NCBI GenBank assembly: GCA_003952965.2
Contig: CM025850.1
Location: 38,231,557-38,295,556, forward strand
Length of the DNA: 64,000 nucleotides
Source: Morella rubra
Lineage: Eukaryota > Streptophyta > Magnoliopsida > Fagales > Myricaceae
Reading direction: 5' to 3'
Shown: in pieces, positions 11,328-23,692 of the stretch
Position numbering within the stretch: position 1 is the stretch's first letter
Layout of the letters: each line of letters starts with the position of its first letter
Translations under genes and position numbers: made by a program
The notes under the pieces: generated by a model
Told to the model about the DNA's origin: nothing
What the model saw: the letters and a program-made list of their open reading frames with translations, nothing else
Databases searched by the model: none

Positions 11328-13692
11328 TGTAACACCCTGCTTCCCGATTAATTATCTTTAAAAATGTATTTTACGACCCATTGAAAGATTCATGTGTGAG
11401 TTTATGAAATATAGCTTAACTTTTATTGTTGAATTGAAATTTCCTAACCTTAAATGATTATATTGATCAAGGTCTATTTTACTAATGCTCTCTCTCACTT
11501 AATGCTCTATTTCACATTTTATGTCCTTTTATGTGATTAAATGACTTAATGAGAAAATAGGTGTTTTGCTAAAAGTCTATTATACTAATGCTCTCTCTCA
11601 CTTAATGTTCAATTCTTTTGTGAATCAAAACCAATTTCGAAATTTGTTATTGTGTGAAATTAAATTCTTTTATTTTGGAAAGGTTACATGGATTATACAC
11701 GTGCACTATCTTTTATATTTTTTTTGATGTGGTATATAGGAAATTGTACAAATTTTGGCAATAAGGAATTATTGGGATTTTATGAACTCATTTGAAATAT
11801 TTAGCTTGATATGTTGAAATGTTGAAACTTATTTTGTGTGCATATTATGAAAACTGTCCTTGTGCTTGTGGTATGATGTCTTCATGGCATAGATGATATC
11901 TTCGTGGTACGTTGAGATTTGTGTGGCTATTTTGATACCACTCGTGGTATTCAGAGGTATTTGTGACCATTGGAATCTCTGTGACCGTTGGTGATTTCCC
12001 TATGTCTCATGGCCTTGGATATTTTTGTTACAAACTTGTATTTTAGATTTGGTATGGCTCATAATATTTTTATTGATTCAATTATTGTGATAAAATTGTC
12101 ATTTTCCCAATCCTCATTGACTTGCTACTTACTGAGCTAGTTATAGCTCACCATTTATTCTCATATTTTTCAGAGTCGACAGAAGTCAGTTAGAGAGGTT
12201 TGAAGAGCTTGAGGTAGATTTGTGTTTCGAAAGAGTGATTTGCAAGATTAATTTTAGAGATTAATTTTTGGGAAGTCATTATTTTAATTCTTTTGGGAGA
12301 TGTTCATCCATGTTGGGAAATACTAATGTTATTTTCAAGGCTCTAACTAAAGTTTTAAGGATTGATGTTTTTGACATTTTGTTGTTTATGAATATTTTGC
12401 TGATGTTGGTACAAATACTTTTGAAATAATAGGGCCCGGAGAAATCATGTAAGCAAGTGAAAAAACCTTATTTTATACTAAACTCTTTTAAGTTTGGAGT
12501 TTAGGCACAGGCCGTTGAAAAGACCTTATGTGATATAGTTGTATATACACATTTTGCTAGGTTGGGTCATCATAGATAAACTAGTGCAGGAGAACTCATT
12601 TATTTATAGTAAATATTGTGCATGATACGCTTTACTAGCAGTAAGTTGCTGCTATCATATATGTTTTTATGAGTATTTGTATAAAAGGTTCAGGTTAAAA
12701 CCTTTCTTTCAAACATATTTTACTTATGCGATAACTTTTTGGCTCAGTATAGTTATATGTATATATATTGTAGCTTTTAGAATGGGTCATGTGGGCCCAA
12801 TATTTTGTTAATAACTCATAGTTTTAACTTTTTGGTAAATTCTTATAGTAAAGGATAGCCTACCTTAGTCCAATATTTTTATGTGGAGATCTCTATATCC
12901 ATTTTGAGTAAATGATTATAATGTTATGTTATTTGTAACTAATTGTGAATTATTTCTGCATTTATCCTTAATTGTGTGTATAAGTTTTATTAACCTATTT
13001 TGATATTCTATCAATAAACATTTTCTTGTACTATTTAAGGATAAATACACTTTTCACCCATTAACTACTGAGTCTTTAACAAATTGCACCTTAAACTACC
13101 ACCTTTAACATATTACACCCTCCAACTATGTTTAAACACTTTGCACCCTAAACTACCCACTTTGACACATTGCATCTTCCAACTACTAATGTTAGACATT
13201 TTGCATCCTCCTTTTGACAATAATAATCCCGAGAACTTAATGAATTGACAACAATAGTTTCAATTTATGAAAAGGAGGTCAAGGGCATTATCATTATTTT
13301 AATCTAAAAATTTGATCTATGATTAGTAGTTAGAAGGTGCAATGTGTCAATGCTGGTAGTTTAGGGTGCAACGTGTTGAACTCCTAGTAGGTGATGGGTG
13401 AAAAGTGTATTTATGTCATCCTCATACTTTATATGTCCATATATTGACCTTATGCTTTCTTGTATTGAGTTATTTTCACCTATTTGCTTCAATCTTTATT
13501 ATTTGATATTGCACACGTTAATCTTAATTAACTACTTTGATTTCGAATAATAAATAAGGAGATCATAAATCCTTATAATTTTGATAAGACGAGTTGTAAT
13601 TTTCACAACCGTAACCTTGTGCCAATTACCATGCACCTACACGTGCGGTGAATAGGAGTTTAGAGGTTAATACCGGCGCGGAGTGTTACATT
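11328..13692. mobile_element. Possible solo LTR or LTR-like element
   Basis: The block begins TGTAACACCC and ends GAGTGTTACA, a short inverted terminus with TG..CA ends like many Ty3/Gypsy LTRs. Inside it, near 12,120-12,180, the sequence TTACTGAGCTAGTTATAGCTC resembles a motif common in plant Gypsy LTRs. No coding sequence is present. The block interrupts the tandem-repeat array on either side. I could not find matching 5-bp flanks, so an intact solo LTR is not proven. It contains a separate MITE at 13,039-13,421. Confidence 0.4.
13039..13421. mobile_element. MITE with about 22-bp terminal inverted repeats
   Basis: The left end GGATAAATACACTTTTCACC is matched in inverse orientation by the right end, GGTGAAAAGTGTATTTATGTCATCC, with a short indel. 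The interior has inverted relatives of TTGCACCCTAAACTACC on both sides of the centre. About 383 bp long and non-coding, it is a non-autonomous DNA transposon. The superfamily is unclear because I cannot define the target duplication. Confidence 0.65.
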
Positions 13693-13982
13693 GCATCATA
13701 CACATGCCAACCATGCACGCAATCCCTTTCCATCTTGACAGTTTTCATAAATGTTTGAACGCAATATCACAATCTATAACGAAACTAAAGCGTCACAAAT
13801 CTATGACGGTGAATGGGTTTGCCACCCAAGCTTCGTCCATACAGTCTTGATTTTCGTTTGAATGGATGTAACGTGCAACATACTATGGTCTGGTACCTTC
13901 AATGACAAAATTTAAGGGAGCTAATTAGTTATGAATTTTAATTTGTTGTTGACAAATTCATCACTAAACATTAGAATTCTTG

Positions 13983-14220
13983 TAGTGACAATTATTTTAA
14001 TATGAGCTATTTTAAATGTTTAATAAGCACGCATATATATCCTCAATTTTCTTGCTTATAAAGTAAAAGCTCAACTCGGAAATTCATTATCTCTCAATCC
14101 ACTTTGCACAGTGCTGTAACAATTATTTTAATATGTAGGAACCATTTTAATATACGTTTATTAAGCATAATCCTCAATTTTCTTGATTATAAAGTAAAAG
14201 ATCAAATTTTTGAGATTCGG
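13983..14220. repeat. Degenerate tandem repeat units (second block)
   Basis: Two units of about 130 bp (starting near 13,983 and 14,113) share ACAATTATTTTAATATG, TTAATAAGCA, CCTCAATTTTCTTG and TATAAAGTAAAAG with the units at 10,990-11,300. Confidence 0.6.
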
Positions 14221-14880
14221 AAAAGGCTGTTAATCTGATCATCTCCTTCAATCTGATCTCCTTCCTCGTCCGAATTCCTTTAGAGCTTTCTCTTTTTTCC
14301 TAGGTAACCATAACATGAAAATCAAGTGCATGCGTGTTATAATCACTTGGATGGAGATATACGACGAACAAAATCTCCGCAAATGATCTGAGTACTATAT
14401 ATATTTGGAAAAAAAAAATTCATAACAAAGAAACATTTGTGGATATCAATGTTATAGCCAAAAAAATCTTAATAGCAAAATGAAATTTGTACAAATACTT
14501 GTACTGACTAAGTCGTTGAATGAGTAATGTGAACAAACAAGTTGTGGCGCAGAAAATCAGAAACAATGGGTACAAGTTGTGGATGAAAAATAACTAATTA
14601 TATTTTTTAGTCAATTTTTAATTGGTGGGTTTTTAATAATTAAGGAATGGGGTCAACTCTTTGTTCATTATTGTCGTGATTTGTAATTGTGCTGTATCAA
14701 ATTGCGTAATTTAATTAATTTGCGAGATTCTTGCTAGCAAGATCCCGAAATGGTCTTTGACAACTTTGGAAGGATGGTTGACGATTCATGATTGGATCGA
14801 GGTTAAGTAGCCTTGAAATCTTTAGAACCAGGACGCAGACATCCAAACCGCACTAAACGTCGAGCTTGCCCTAATGCCTA

Positions 14881-14886
14881 TATAAA
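14881..14886 (+). promoter_or_regulatory. Candidate TATA box of the LURP-one-related gene
   Basis: TATAAA preceded by CCTA lies 48 bp upstream of the first in-frame ATG (14,929) and 87 bp upstream of a second (14,968). The spacing fits a plant core promoter. It is relevant only to the gene before it was broken. Confidence 0.5.
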
Positions 14887-15566
14887 TGAAACCCTCGCTG
14901 CATGCGAAGCCTAGAAACAAGCTAAGCGATGGGCCTATTTTTTTTTCCTCTTCCCTTCATCTTAATGGTCGAACCTGTTCCACCTCGTCCAGCTCCGACT
15001 GGTACGCAATTTGCTATGCCTGTTGCTATCATCAACCCTATGTACTATTCTCGTGACCCCGTTGATCTTACGAGTATCAAAATGGTGTTCATGACCATCT
15101 CCAATGGCAACTTTGTTGTCAAAGACATCAATGAAAACGTCACAATTTTCAAAGTAAAGAGAGCCTTTCTAACCCTTCGAGATCGTCATCTCCTGATTGA
15201 TGCTGCTGAAAATCCCATTGTCACTTTTCAAGAGAAGGTTTGGTTGATAATTTCACTACAACCGTTGCATCATGTTCTCCTATATATGCCTTAGCTTCGT
15301 TATGCACTATTCGTATTCTGATTTGATTGGAAATGATCAATAATGTTGTTGATTCAATAGATTTTCAGTGCACACCAAAGATGGAAAGTTTTCAGGGGTG
15401 AAAGCGATAGTTCCAAGGACTTGCTTTTTAGCGTTAAGCGATCTTTAATGACCCAACTAAAGGCCAATCTTAATGTGTTCTTGGCAAACAACATGGAGGA
15501 AGATGATTGCAACTTCAGGGTTGAAGACAATTTGCTTGGAAGTTCTTTTACCATTTATGCAGGAGA

Positions 15567-15969
15567 TGTAAAATATTTTTAAATATTTTCTTTAAGGTGG
15601 CCCACATATCTAGTGTATGAAGTTTTGAATTTAAATTATGGGTGTTTTAAATTATATTTCTATCAGTTACTAGTTTTGAATATTTAAATTTTAAATAGAA
15701 TTTTATTCTTTATGGAGGAATAACTGGGTCTCTAGCCTAATCTATAAAATAAAGGCCTGTGTATTCTATCAATACGGCTAATAAGAATAGGCTAGAAGAT
15801 CCCTATCACTCTCACGTGTCTTTTATTTTGCAGTACAAAGGCAAATACTTGAGCAATTATGGTTGGAGATCTTCATATGCAGATTAACTATGTTGTGCTG
15901 TGCTTGAACAAATATGGCTAGAGGTATGTTCGATCCTATTATCATTTTCGCTACGTTTAATTTCTAACA
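15567..15969 (+). repeat. Left LTR of the LURP-locus retrotransposon
   Basis: This 403-bp repeat has a promoter-like TATAAAATAAAG near 15,745 and TG...CA ends, and is followed at once by the initiator-tRNA primer binding site. It is homologous to 18,969-19,398. Confidence 0.88.
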
Positions 15970-18968
15970 TTTGGTATCAGAGTAGCTTCTATGATATTTT
16001 ATTCAACAATATGACTTTAGGTTCTTCAGAGAGATGCCGAACTGATTTTCTAGATCTGCACTAGGAAAATCCATCTCTGGTATCTAAATCTTCTAGATAT
16101 AGAACTGATCTTTTTCCTATATCTGTTTTTCTAAATCTTCTTCATTGTTAAGAGGTATTTTTTCCGATTTTGGATTTTGTTACCATGGAAAAAGACTTTT
16201 GGATGTGCACAAGTTTTTTTTTGGCAAAATCTCTTGTTGCATGATTATAATGTTTGACACGTTTCTCAAAGGAGTGCATAACAAGTTCCTTTGTTTATTG
16301 GTTATTCGGTTTTGAATAGTTTTTTTTTTTTTTTTTGAAATTCACTTTGTAACCGAATCTTCACGGGAAATTACATTCTTCTACACACTAGTAAAAGACA
16401 ATTTTGGACTCTTACTTCACTGTTCAACAAAACTTAAGTTTTCTGTAAAGACAGATTTCATATTTGTTTGCTTATACTCAGTGGTTATTATTTGAATGAA
16501 TTTCTATCAGAAAAATTCATCATGTTTGGTAAGTATTGCTCACAAATTCGTTTCAATGTTACAAAGTTTATGACTTATTTGGAGCTTTGTGTGCTTGATT
16601 TGGCTCAAAGTTTGCTTGAAATTTTTGGGTTTTGTTAAGAGAATCTGGTCAGGTATTTTGAATCCTTTTCTGTGAATGGTGAGTGATATTCATTTGAAGT
16701 ATTTAAATTTATTCTCATAGAGGATGAAGTGAATGGGCTTGTAGTTTTGAGATTTTGTTCTTTGAAATATCTATTTTGGTTTCATAGTTTTCAAAATTAC
16801 GTGAACAACAATTTATTTTCTTTGCTAAGGCCGAAAGGCATGATTGTTGACCTTTTATGATTTACTATATCTAATTTGGTACAAAGCAAAAGGAATTGGG
16901 TTTTTGTTGTCTGTCACTGAAGTTTTGTTTCGATTTCATGTCTTTAAGTGGCTTGATTAGTTTGGGTCAATTTGAACCCGTTCAGTTAACCAATAAGGTT
17001 TACCCATTCCATTTCAGCATGATATGAACAGTAATTCATTTATTGTGAGTTTGGACTTGATTCAATTAAACTAGACCCATTTATTTTGTATTTGGGTCAT
17101 GCAGCCCATACGGAGAAAGGGCTCACAGGTTGATCCACCCGGTCCTTCTTTGACTAGATCTGACCCATTCGAGTCATCTAGATTAAAAGAATTATATTTA
17201 TGCTTTTGAAGTTGTGATTATTGAAATGTTTTAAGAATAGCCACAATATCTTAATTCAGATTAATGATCACATATAGTTACTAAACTTCATCAAGGTTAT
17301 TGGCATTGATATTTTTAGGGATCAACATAAGGTTCCACTTTTATATTGCCATTGAAGTTGTAGTTAACAAAATATTTTTTGGAGTCGCCATAGCATCCTA
17401 ATTTAGTTCACTAACCACATGAAGTCATCAAACTTTAAAAAGGATTGCCATTTGGAGTATTTGTGGATCAAAAGAGATTATAATAATTTTGATGTTAGGA
17501 AGTTGTGATTATCGAAGCCTTTTAGAAGTAGCATCAGCATCCTTGATTCATAATGATGATCACATAAAAACTTCATAAGGTTATTAACATCAACATTATA
17601 ATTGAATCATAAAAATGGTGACCTGGCCCCGCATGGAGGTTATTATTTTTGTAGTTTGATTAGGATGAAATAGTGAATCAGTGTTAAAAAATGGATTTTC
17701 CTATGTCCACAGGTACGGAAGTTCTTCTTCATTAATGTGAAATTTATTAATTTCATTATAAAGTTCAGTAAATTCATGCGTGATGCGACCTCTACCCATA
17801 GGAAGTTTAAATTTACTACTAAATTGACATTGGTTAATTTAGAATAAAGTTTACATTTCATGGCTTGAAAGTTTATTTCCTTGGGTTTTTTATTTTTCCT
17901 ACTGCATTTATTGGTTATAAACAGTCATTAAAGTGCTACATAAGACAAGACAATTCTCCTCTTAAAATGTCTATATTGTAAAGACTTTTGAGTGATTTGG
18001 AATGACAGAATTGTAAAATTTTTGTAGCAAGTGTTGTTAAAATGCATAAAGTTATTAAAGATCAATGTCCCTAAGGCGCATTGGAATAAAGGTACATGCA
18101 AAGTATTTCGTAACCATCTATCATTGGTTTTTTGCATAAGGTTAGACATTGACTTGGCAGTAGGATTACTAAGTCGATACTTAGAGTAATCCAGTTTTTT
18201 GAGCATTAAAAAACTATAAATAAAGTCATTTGATTTTTCCTTAGAAACCAAGGATTACAGTTTTATCTACATTCATACTGACCATTTTATCACATATTAT
18301 GAAATTATTACATAGGCATTAAGGTTGAAAATTTGGTCTCAAGTTTGTCGATTATATAGTGAGACCTATCAAGCTATCTTCGGATACTCTATACAGTTGT
18401 TTTCTCCAAGATTAAAAGCAGAAATATGTATATCGACATAAAGTATCTTAGCATAAGAGAGAACATAAGAAGGCACTTGGTGTTTATTTGAGCATTCAAG
18501 TACTAAATTATACATTGCGGATCCCATGACTGAAAGTTACCGATACTATAGTTTAAAGTCATGCAAAGCATATAAGACTTGTTAATTCAGTTTATGCTCA
18601 GTTTCTCTCTATTTTGGTCTAGAGACATACAGTTCATATTCTTGGAGAATAAATTCACATTTGTGCACATAAGGTGTTGTAATTGTTTTATTCGTGGGGA
18701 TAAACATAAAGTTGGACCCGAATGACTTATTGGAAGTTCATTCATAAAGTTATAGCTTATAAAGTACTCATAAAGAGGATGTTGTGGATTGTGATACATG
18801 GAAGGAAATGATTCGATCATAAGAGTCTTACTGCTATGATTCGTGCATGATATTCTTTATTTGAGTGAGAGTGTTTCAAAACTAGTAGGAATGAATATAA
18901 TAATGGCCATACAAAAGTGTCAATCACCCAATCAGGTAATTTATGTGTTATGTGTACAAGTGGGAGAA

Positions 18969-19398
18969 TGTAAAATATTTTTGAATATTTTCCTTAAGGT
19001 GGCCCACATATCTAGCGTATGAAGTTTTGAATTTAAATCATGGGTGTTTTGAATTCTATTCCTATCAGTTATTAGTTTTGAATATTTAAATTTTAAATAG
19101 AATCTTATTCCTTGATAGGAGGAATAACTGCAGTAGAATTCTGATCAAGGGTCCCTAGCCTAGCCTATAAAATAAAGGTCTGTGTATTCCATCAATATGG
19201 CTAATACAGTTAAGGAATAGGCTAAAAAATCCTTATCACTCTCACGTGTCTTTTCTTTTGCAATACAAAGGCAAACACTTGATCAATTATGGCTGGAGAT
19301 CTCCATATGCAGATTAACAATGTTGTCCTATGCTTGAACAAATATGGCTAAAGGTGTGTTCGATCCTATTATCGTTTCCGCTGCGTTTATTTCTAATA
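18969..19398 (+). repeat. Right LTR of the LURP-locus retrotransposon
   Basis: This 430-bp repeat is longer than the left LTR through small insertions (for example near 19,110-19,140 and 19,200). It is preceded by a purine tract and ends TA instead of CA, probably by mutation. Confidence 0.87.
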
Positions 19399-19812
19399 TG
19401 AGAATCTTCCACAATTGTTCCGAGGTAAAGAAGTTTCATCTTTTTCTTTCCTCAATCAATTGGACTTTACATATAAATGGTGATAATGCTTTATATTGTA
19501 AAAGCACTTAATTCTTCAGTACTCAAGGTGATGGAAGTTTAATTGACCATCACGCTTGAATGGTGAGAATCTCCAACTAATTCAATTCATTGTTGTGGAT
19601 AATGCATGCAGATGGACAAGAAGCTCACTTTTAAAAGTGTTTTGATCTGAAAAGACCACTTCAAGGTGAGAGTATATCCTAATATAGACTATGCATTCAT
19701 AGTGGCTCTTATACTAATTTTGGATGGGATGCAATCAAAGGTGAAGAAGATAATGAAGAAGATGACGAAGACGATTGTCAAGCACACAATGTTCCCTATC
19801 GGGGGTAATTAA

Positions 19813-20701
19813 GTGGTCATACTGGATCCTAGACTTCTTGTTAGCTCTAGTTGCTGGTCTTTGCGTCCTTTCTATTGTAAGTTCTCAATTGTAATCCTCT
19901 ATGCTCTCAATAAAAGTTGTCTTAATTAACAAAAAAAAATGGTCATATTGGATCCTAAGGAACCATCACAAGTATGGGTGAACTACCTATATATTTGAAC
20001 CAAAATGCCGAAGAGTAACCAAAATTGAATAATGAAGAGTTTGAGGATAAGAGTATATTGAAAAAAATCATCTGTAATTTTTGAGTGTTATATTGTTTTT
20101 ATAATAAGTTCTTGGATTTTAAATTAACCTAAAGTTCTTAAGTTTTATGCACTTTGAAAAAAAAATATTATGTCATCTCTGCCTAACTCACTAACCTTGA
20201 CAAAAGGTCCACTCAGCAGAAATCCAAGTCAGCCACTAATGTGAAGCCTCCACTTGTCCAATAAGTCATCATGCTGACCACATTTAATGTTATGTCACTC
20301 GTTGTCCACCAATGTCTCCCAAAACACTGTCTTGTAACCTACTCGACTCTAGCCTATCCTCCCCTGATCGTTTTACCTATTGGACAAGTGGGAGAGTCAC
20401 ATGGATGCTTCACTTGAATGTTTGCTGACGTGGACTTTTTGGTGTTTGTGAGTTGGACTAAGAGTTGACAAAATAACTTATTTTTACAATAGCCAAAAGT
20501 TCAAGGATTAAAATTTTAAATTTTAAAACTCAAGGATCTATAAGAACAGTGTAAAACTTAAGGACCACAGATGATTTTTCACGAATATTTTTATTTGAGC
20601 GACAGATGTGTTTAATTTGCTTGATCTACTTAGATCGGTTTAGCCTATTCTTAGTTAAATAATAAGTCCATACTTGGTTAACATGCCCTGCATTTTTCTA
20701 A
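19813..20701. other. 3' flank of the LURP-one gene and spacer; possible inverted repeat
   Basis: AT-rich non-coding sequence. From about 20,045 to 20,590 the two ends are loosely complementary (AAAAATCATCTGTAATTTTTG near the start, CACAGATGATTTTTC near the end; CCACTTGTCCAATAAG against TATTGGACAAGTGGGA). This is consistent with a degenerate MITE of about 540 bp. No gene is seen. Confidence 0.5.
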
Positions 20702-21303
20702 TATTGCAGCGTTTGAGGTAATCTGGCAGTAGTGCAAGTTGTAAAAGGAAACTTAAATTGTGTCTTTGGCTGTACATACTCTATTTTATAGTGAATCCCA
20801 TTTGCTAGATCTTTTTGCTTGAACAATGATGTCTGCAGTTATATATATATATATATATATTATCCTTTTAGTTGTTCTTAAATTAATTAGTTAAGCAAAT
20901 GACCAGTAATGGGAGTACTTCTTTCTATACATATTTCGGTATTTGTTGGTCGAGGAGACATACAAATTATTAAAAAGAAATAATATTAGATTAGAGAATG
21001 GGTATAAGTTCGTCATGTATATTGGTCGTATATATATATATTATCTGAAGAGTTAATTTTTGGATACAAATTAATATTAATTTTATTACTAAGAAGAAGC
21101 TTAAAATCCTAACCTCTTAATTAAGCCTTTATGGTTTTACATATTTGGTGTGAAACCTGAAACCAGTGTCTGATGACTATATAACATATCTAACCAATTT
21201 ATAAGCTCCATCAATCGAGAGGAATGTCTTATGCATACACTTCCTCCTCAATATCGAACCACCAATTCCCTTTATTTGTTGGGTTCTTAACCATGTGTTC
21301 TAT

Positions 21304-22263
21304 TTGTAAGAGGCAGCAGATAAATGCGTCTAGTTCTGTTGCGTGTTTGTGTCCTCTTTGTGGGTTGGCAATAGAATTAGCCGAACATTTATTTATGAGA
21401 TGCCAGGTTGCTCGTTTTGCTTGGCATGATTCTCCTTGGCCATTACATATGGAGTTGGTGGGTGACATTCGATTTGCTGTCTTTGTGAAGCAGCCGATCA
21501 TGCCTCATTTTTTTTTTGGGGTTGGTAAGGCTCATGTGTAGCAGTTTGTTTTGTGTGTGTCTATTGTCTTAGATTCGATCTGGCACCTTCGCAATGAGGT
21601 GGTTCATAAGCTGGCTCGTCCTGATCCTTTGGTGCTCATTGATTCTATTTTTTCGGCATTTTGGAGAGCATCTGTTTGCTTAGGATAGGTTGCCCCTTCT
21701 TCTGTTTTGGTTTGGTTTCGTCCCCCCTTGGGGGAGTTCAAATGCAATGTGGATGTTGTCGTGAGGTCTTCTCACTCGGTCTTGGCGGTTGTGCTCCGCG
21801 ATCATGAGGGCTCCCCATGTACTTTGTATACGGAGCGTATACCTCACCATGACCCGTTTCTTGGCGAGGCTACTGCTTTGTTTGCTGCAATCCAGATTTT
21901 TTCCTTCCAGCCTTTGTCCCGTATTTGTTTTGAGAGTGACTGCAATGTCCTAGTGGCGGATGTGTTGGGTGCTAGTTCTCAGTCTAGGTGGCAGATGGAA
22001 GAATAGATACTTGCTCTCAGAACCTTTTTCTCTGCTCATGTTGATCATTCGCTTCGGTGGATTCCTTGGAGGCCAAATCGTTTTGCCCGCCGCTTGGCTA
22101 AGTGACAAATTCATCTGGTTCTTTTGGTTTTCTTGATGTTTGTAGATGTATTTTAGTTGGCGTAAATACTTCATGACGTGTCCTAGTTTATTCCTGAGGT
22201 TCATGTTTAATGAAATCCTGCTCAAGACCAGCGGTTCAAACAAAGTTAATGATCATCGGGTTA
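21304..22263 (+). mobile_element. LINE 3' fragment (zinc-binding RT and RNase H domains)
   Basis: The frames read CPLCGLAIELAEHLFMRCQVARFAWH, the C-x2-C...H-x(3-4)-C zinc-binding motif (zf-RVT) of plant LINE reverse transcriptases. After stops comes an RNase H domain with VWFRPPLGEFKCNVD, GEATALFAAIQIF and CFESDCNVLVADVL. Stops at the TAG near 21,540, near 21,686 and near 22,003 show it is dead. Its left end matches the point where copies A and C stop resembling each other (about 21,304), which fits 5'-truncated insertion. The 3' end probably resumes at about 23,693-23,790 beyond the Copia fragment, where an A-rich tail lies. Confidence 0.75.
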
Positions 22264-23692
22264 TGTTGAAGGTTTGATTGTAGTCTGCATATAGTTTACC
22301 TACACGGAGCTGGTGCTTTGATGGTTTGAGAGCCCGGGCAGTTTGTTCCGAGTTCACTCCAAGTTTGATCATAAGTTACGAAAGACTGTTGTAACAGTTT
22401 TTACTAACGCGCCCAAGATTCAAGAAGTCTTAAAACTTCGTGAATCTCTTCCCTCCGACTCCCAAGAGTACAAAAGCTATTTTCTCACAATTGCTAAAAA
22501 AACGTTCCTTGAGATATCTTTGAGAGACCTAAGCTTTCTAGAGCCTTCTTCAAAACTCTCTCTGTTAATGTTTCTGTAGTTTGTTATGTGAGAACTGAGA
22601 TTGAACCCAGTGAGATTCTTCTTTCCCCCATTATCTCAAATTCGATTTTGATCACCAAGATAATACCAAGACTGTTTGTTCCTATTGTGAAAGAGTTGAT
22701 TGCACGTGAGTATGTCGAAAGATCGGCTTGGCTGGAGAGATCGGCTTATCTTCAAATGGAAGAAGAGTTCCTCATTCTCTGCATGGTGCAGAGCTGGATG
22801 TAGTATTCCAGGTAAGGTACAAGTTGTGTTAGACTAGCAACGGAGTGTTGGGTAGTTTATAGATTACTATGCACCGGTTTGAAGTTTCTAGTGGATTCGC
22901 TTAAACGGCTTACGAGCCCGAAGAGTTTTTTTTTCCTCTTGAAAGAATTCTTTCAAGTGGTTTTTCTCTTTGTCATCAATCCTGGTGTTATTGATTGTGA
23001 TTGTGATTACTTAGAGAATTTAGTAATTGTTGTGATTGTTGTCTGGTTGTTTCTTTGATTAAGAAAAAAAAATTTTGAGTATATTGTAGAGTTAATAATC
23101 TGTAATAATCTGGCCATATTGATTTGATTATTCCGCATAATATACTGAGTGTCTTTGAAATTTGCTGATAAGCTTGTGAGATTGTGCAGCAGTAGATTTA
23201 CAAAGGATCGAGAATTTTTAAAACCTATTCAACCCCCCTTCTAGGTTTGGCTATGTATATTGAGTCTTGAACCACCTTATTCAATTGGTATCAGAGTCAT
23301 ACATCGACTCCAAAGACTCAAATATTCAATATGGATAAAAGCCAATCACTGAGTGTTCCTCCATTTTTTGATGGATCGAACTATGCCTATTGGAAAGTGA
23401 AAATGAGAGCTTTCCTTAAGTCCATAGATGAAAGAGTATGGACTGTCGTGACTCAAGGATGGGAAATATCGTCTGCAACAGTGAATGAAGAGACAATTGT
23501 GAAAGAACCACAGCAATGGTCTTCGAATGAAAGAGAAACTGCTGGTTGGAACAGTAAGGGAATAAATGTCATTTTCATGAGCATTTCCCCTAAAGAATTT
23601 ATGAGGATTTCTAACTGTGAAATAGAAAAAGAGGCGTGGGATATTCTCTTGGTCACCCATGAAGGTACAAAGGCAGTTAGAGATTCAAAACT
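22264..23692 (+). mobile_element. Copia retrotransposon fragment: LTR, primer site and start of gag
   Basis: A TGTTGAAG start at 22,264 and a CA end at 23,283 define a candidate LTR of about 1.0 kb. It is followed by TTGGTATCAGAG (23,285-23,296), the initiator-tRNA primer site. The gag frame opens at 23,331 and reads PPFFDGSNYAYWKVKMRAFLKS and EAWDILLVTHEGTKAV, typical of the N-terminal half of Copia gag (UBN2/DUF4219 type). The element then stops abruptly after DSKL at about 23,692; no protease, integrase or reverse transcriptase follows. It lies inside the LINE fragment of copy A. Confidence 0.7.

Larger units (their letters stand above)
15567..19398 (+). mobile_element. Non-autonomous LTR retrotransposon (3.83 kb)
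   Basis: The left LTR is 15,567-15,969 (TGTAAAATA...CTAACA) and the right LTR is 18,969-19,398 (TGTAAAATA...CTAATA); they are clearly homologous but carry many substitutions and small indels. Directly after the left LTR is TTGGTATCAGAG (from 15,971), the primer binding site for initiator methionine tRNA. Just before the right LTR is the purine tract AAGTGGGAGAA. The flanks GGAGA (15,562-15,566) and TGAGA (19,399-19,403) are an imperfect 5-bp target duplication. The 3-kb interior has no gag or pol and no open frame above about 107 codons, so it needed enzymes from another element. It sits in an exon of the LURP-one-related gene in the same orientation. Confidence 0.88.
14929..19812 (+). pseudogene. 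LURP-one-related gene disrupted by an LTR retrotransposon
   Basis: This is a three-exon LURP-one-related gene (tubby C-like fold, defence-associated family). Exon 1 is 14,929-15,237 (the start may be 14,968, giving MVEPVPPRP...) and ends NPIVTFQEK. Exon 2 starts at 15,361 with KIFSAHQRWKVFRGESDSSK, then LLFSVKRS, QLKANLNVFLANN and FTIYAG. It is cut at 15,566 by a retrotransposon and resumes at 19,404 with ESSTIV before a GTAAAG donor at about 19,425. Exon 3 (19,612-19,812) encodes MDKKLTFKSVLI, then KDHFKVRVYPNIDYAFIVAL. Besides the insertion, exon 3 has TGA at 19,648-19,650 where glycine is usual (LIGKD), and the exon 2/3 junction is one base short. The gene is therefore dead, although most of its sequence survives. 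Compare the minus-strand relative at 3.6-4.3 kb. Confidence 0.88.

Noticed and set aside
17643..18820. Minus-strand open frames of 72-107 codons inside the LURP-locus retrotransposon
   Set aside because: No similarity to gag, pol or any host family that I recognise; they run opposite to the element's LTR, primer-site and purine-tract orientation.
20838..20866. AT dinucleotide runs (also near 21,030, 35,690 and 37,290) as regulatory elements
   Set aside because: Simple microsatellite sequence common in plant intergenic DNA; no context to support function.
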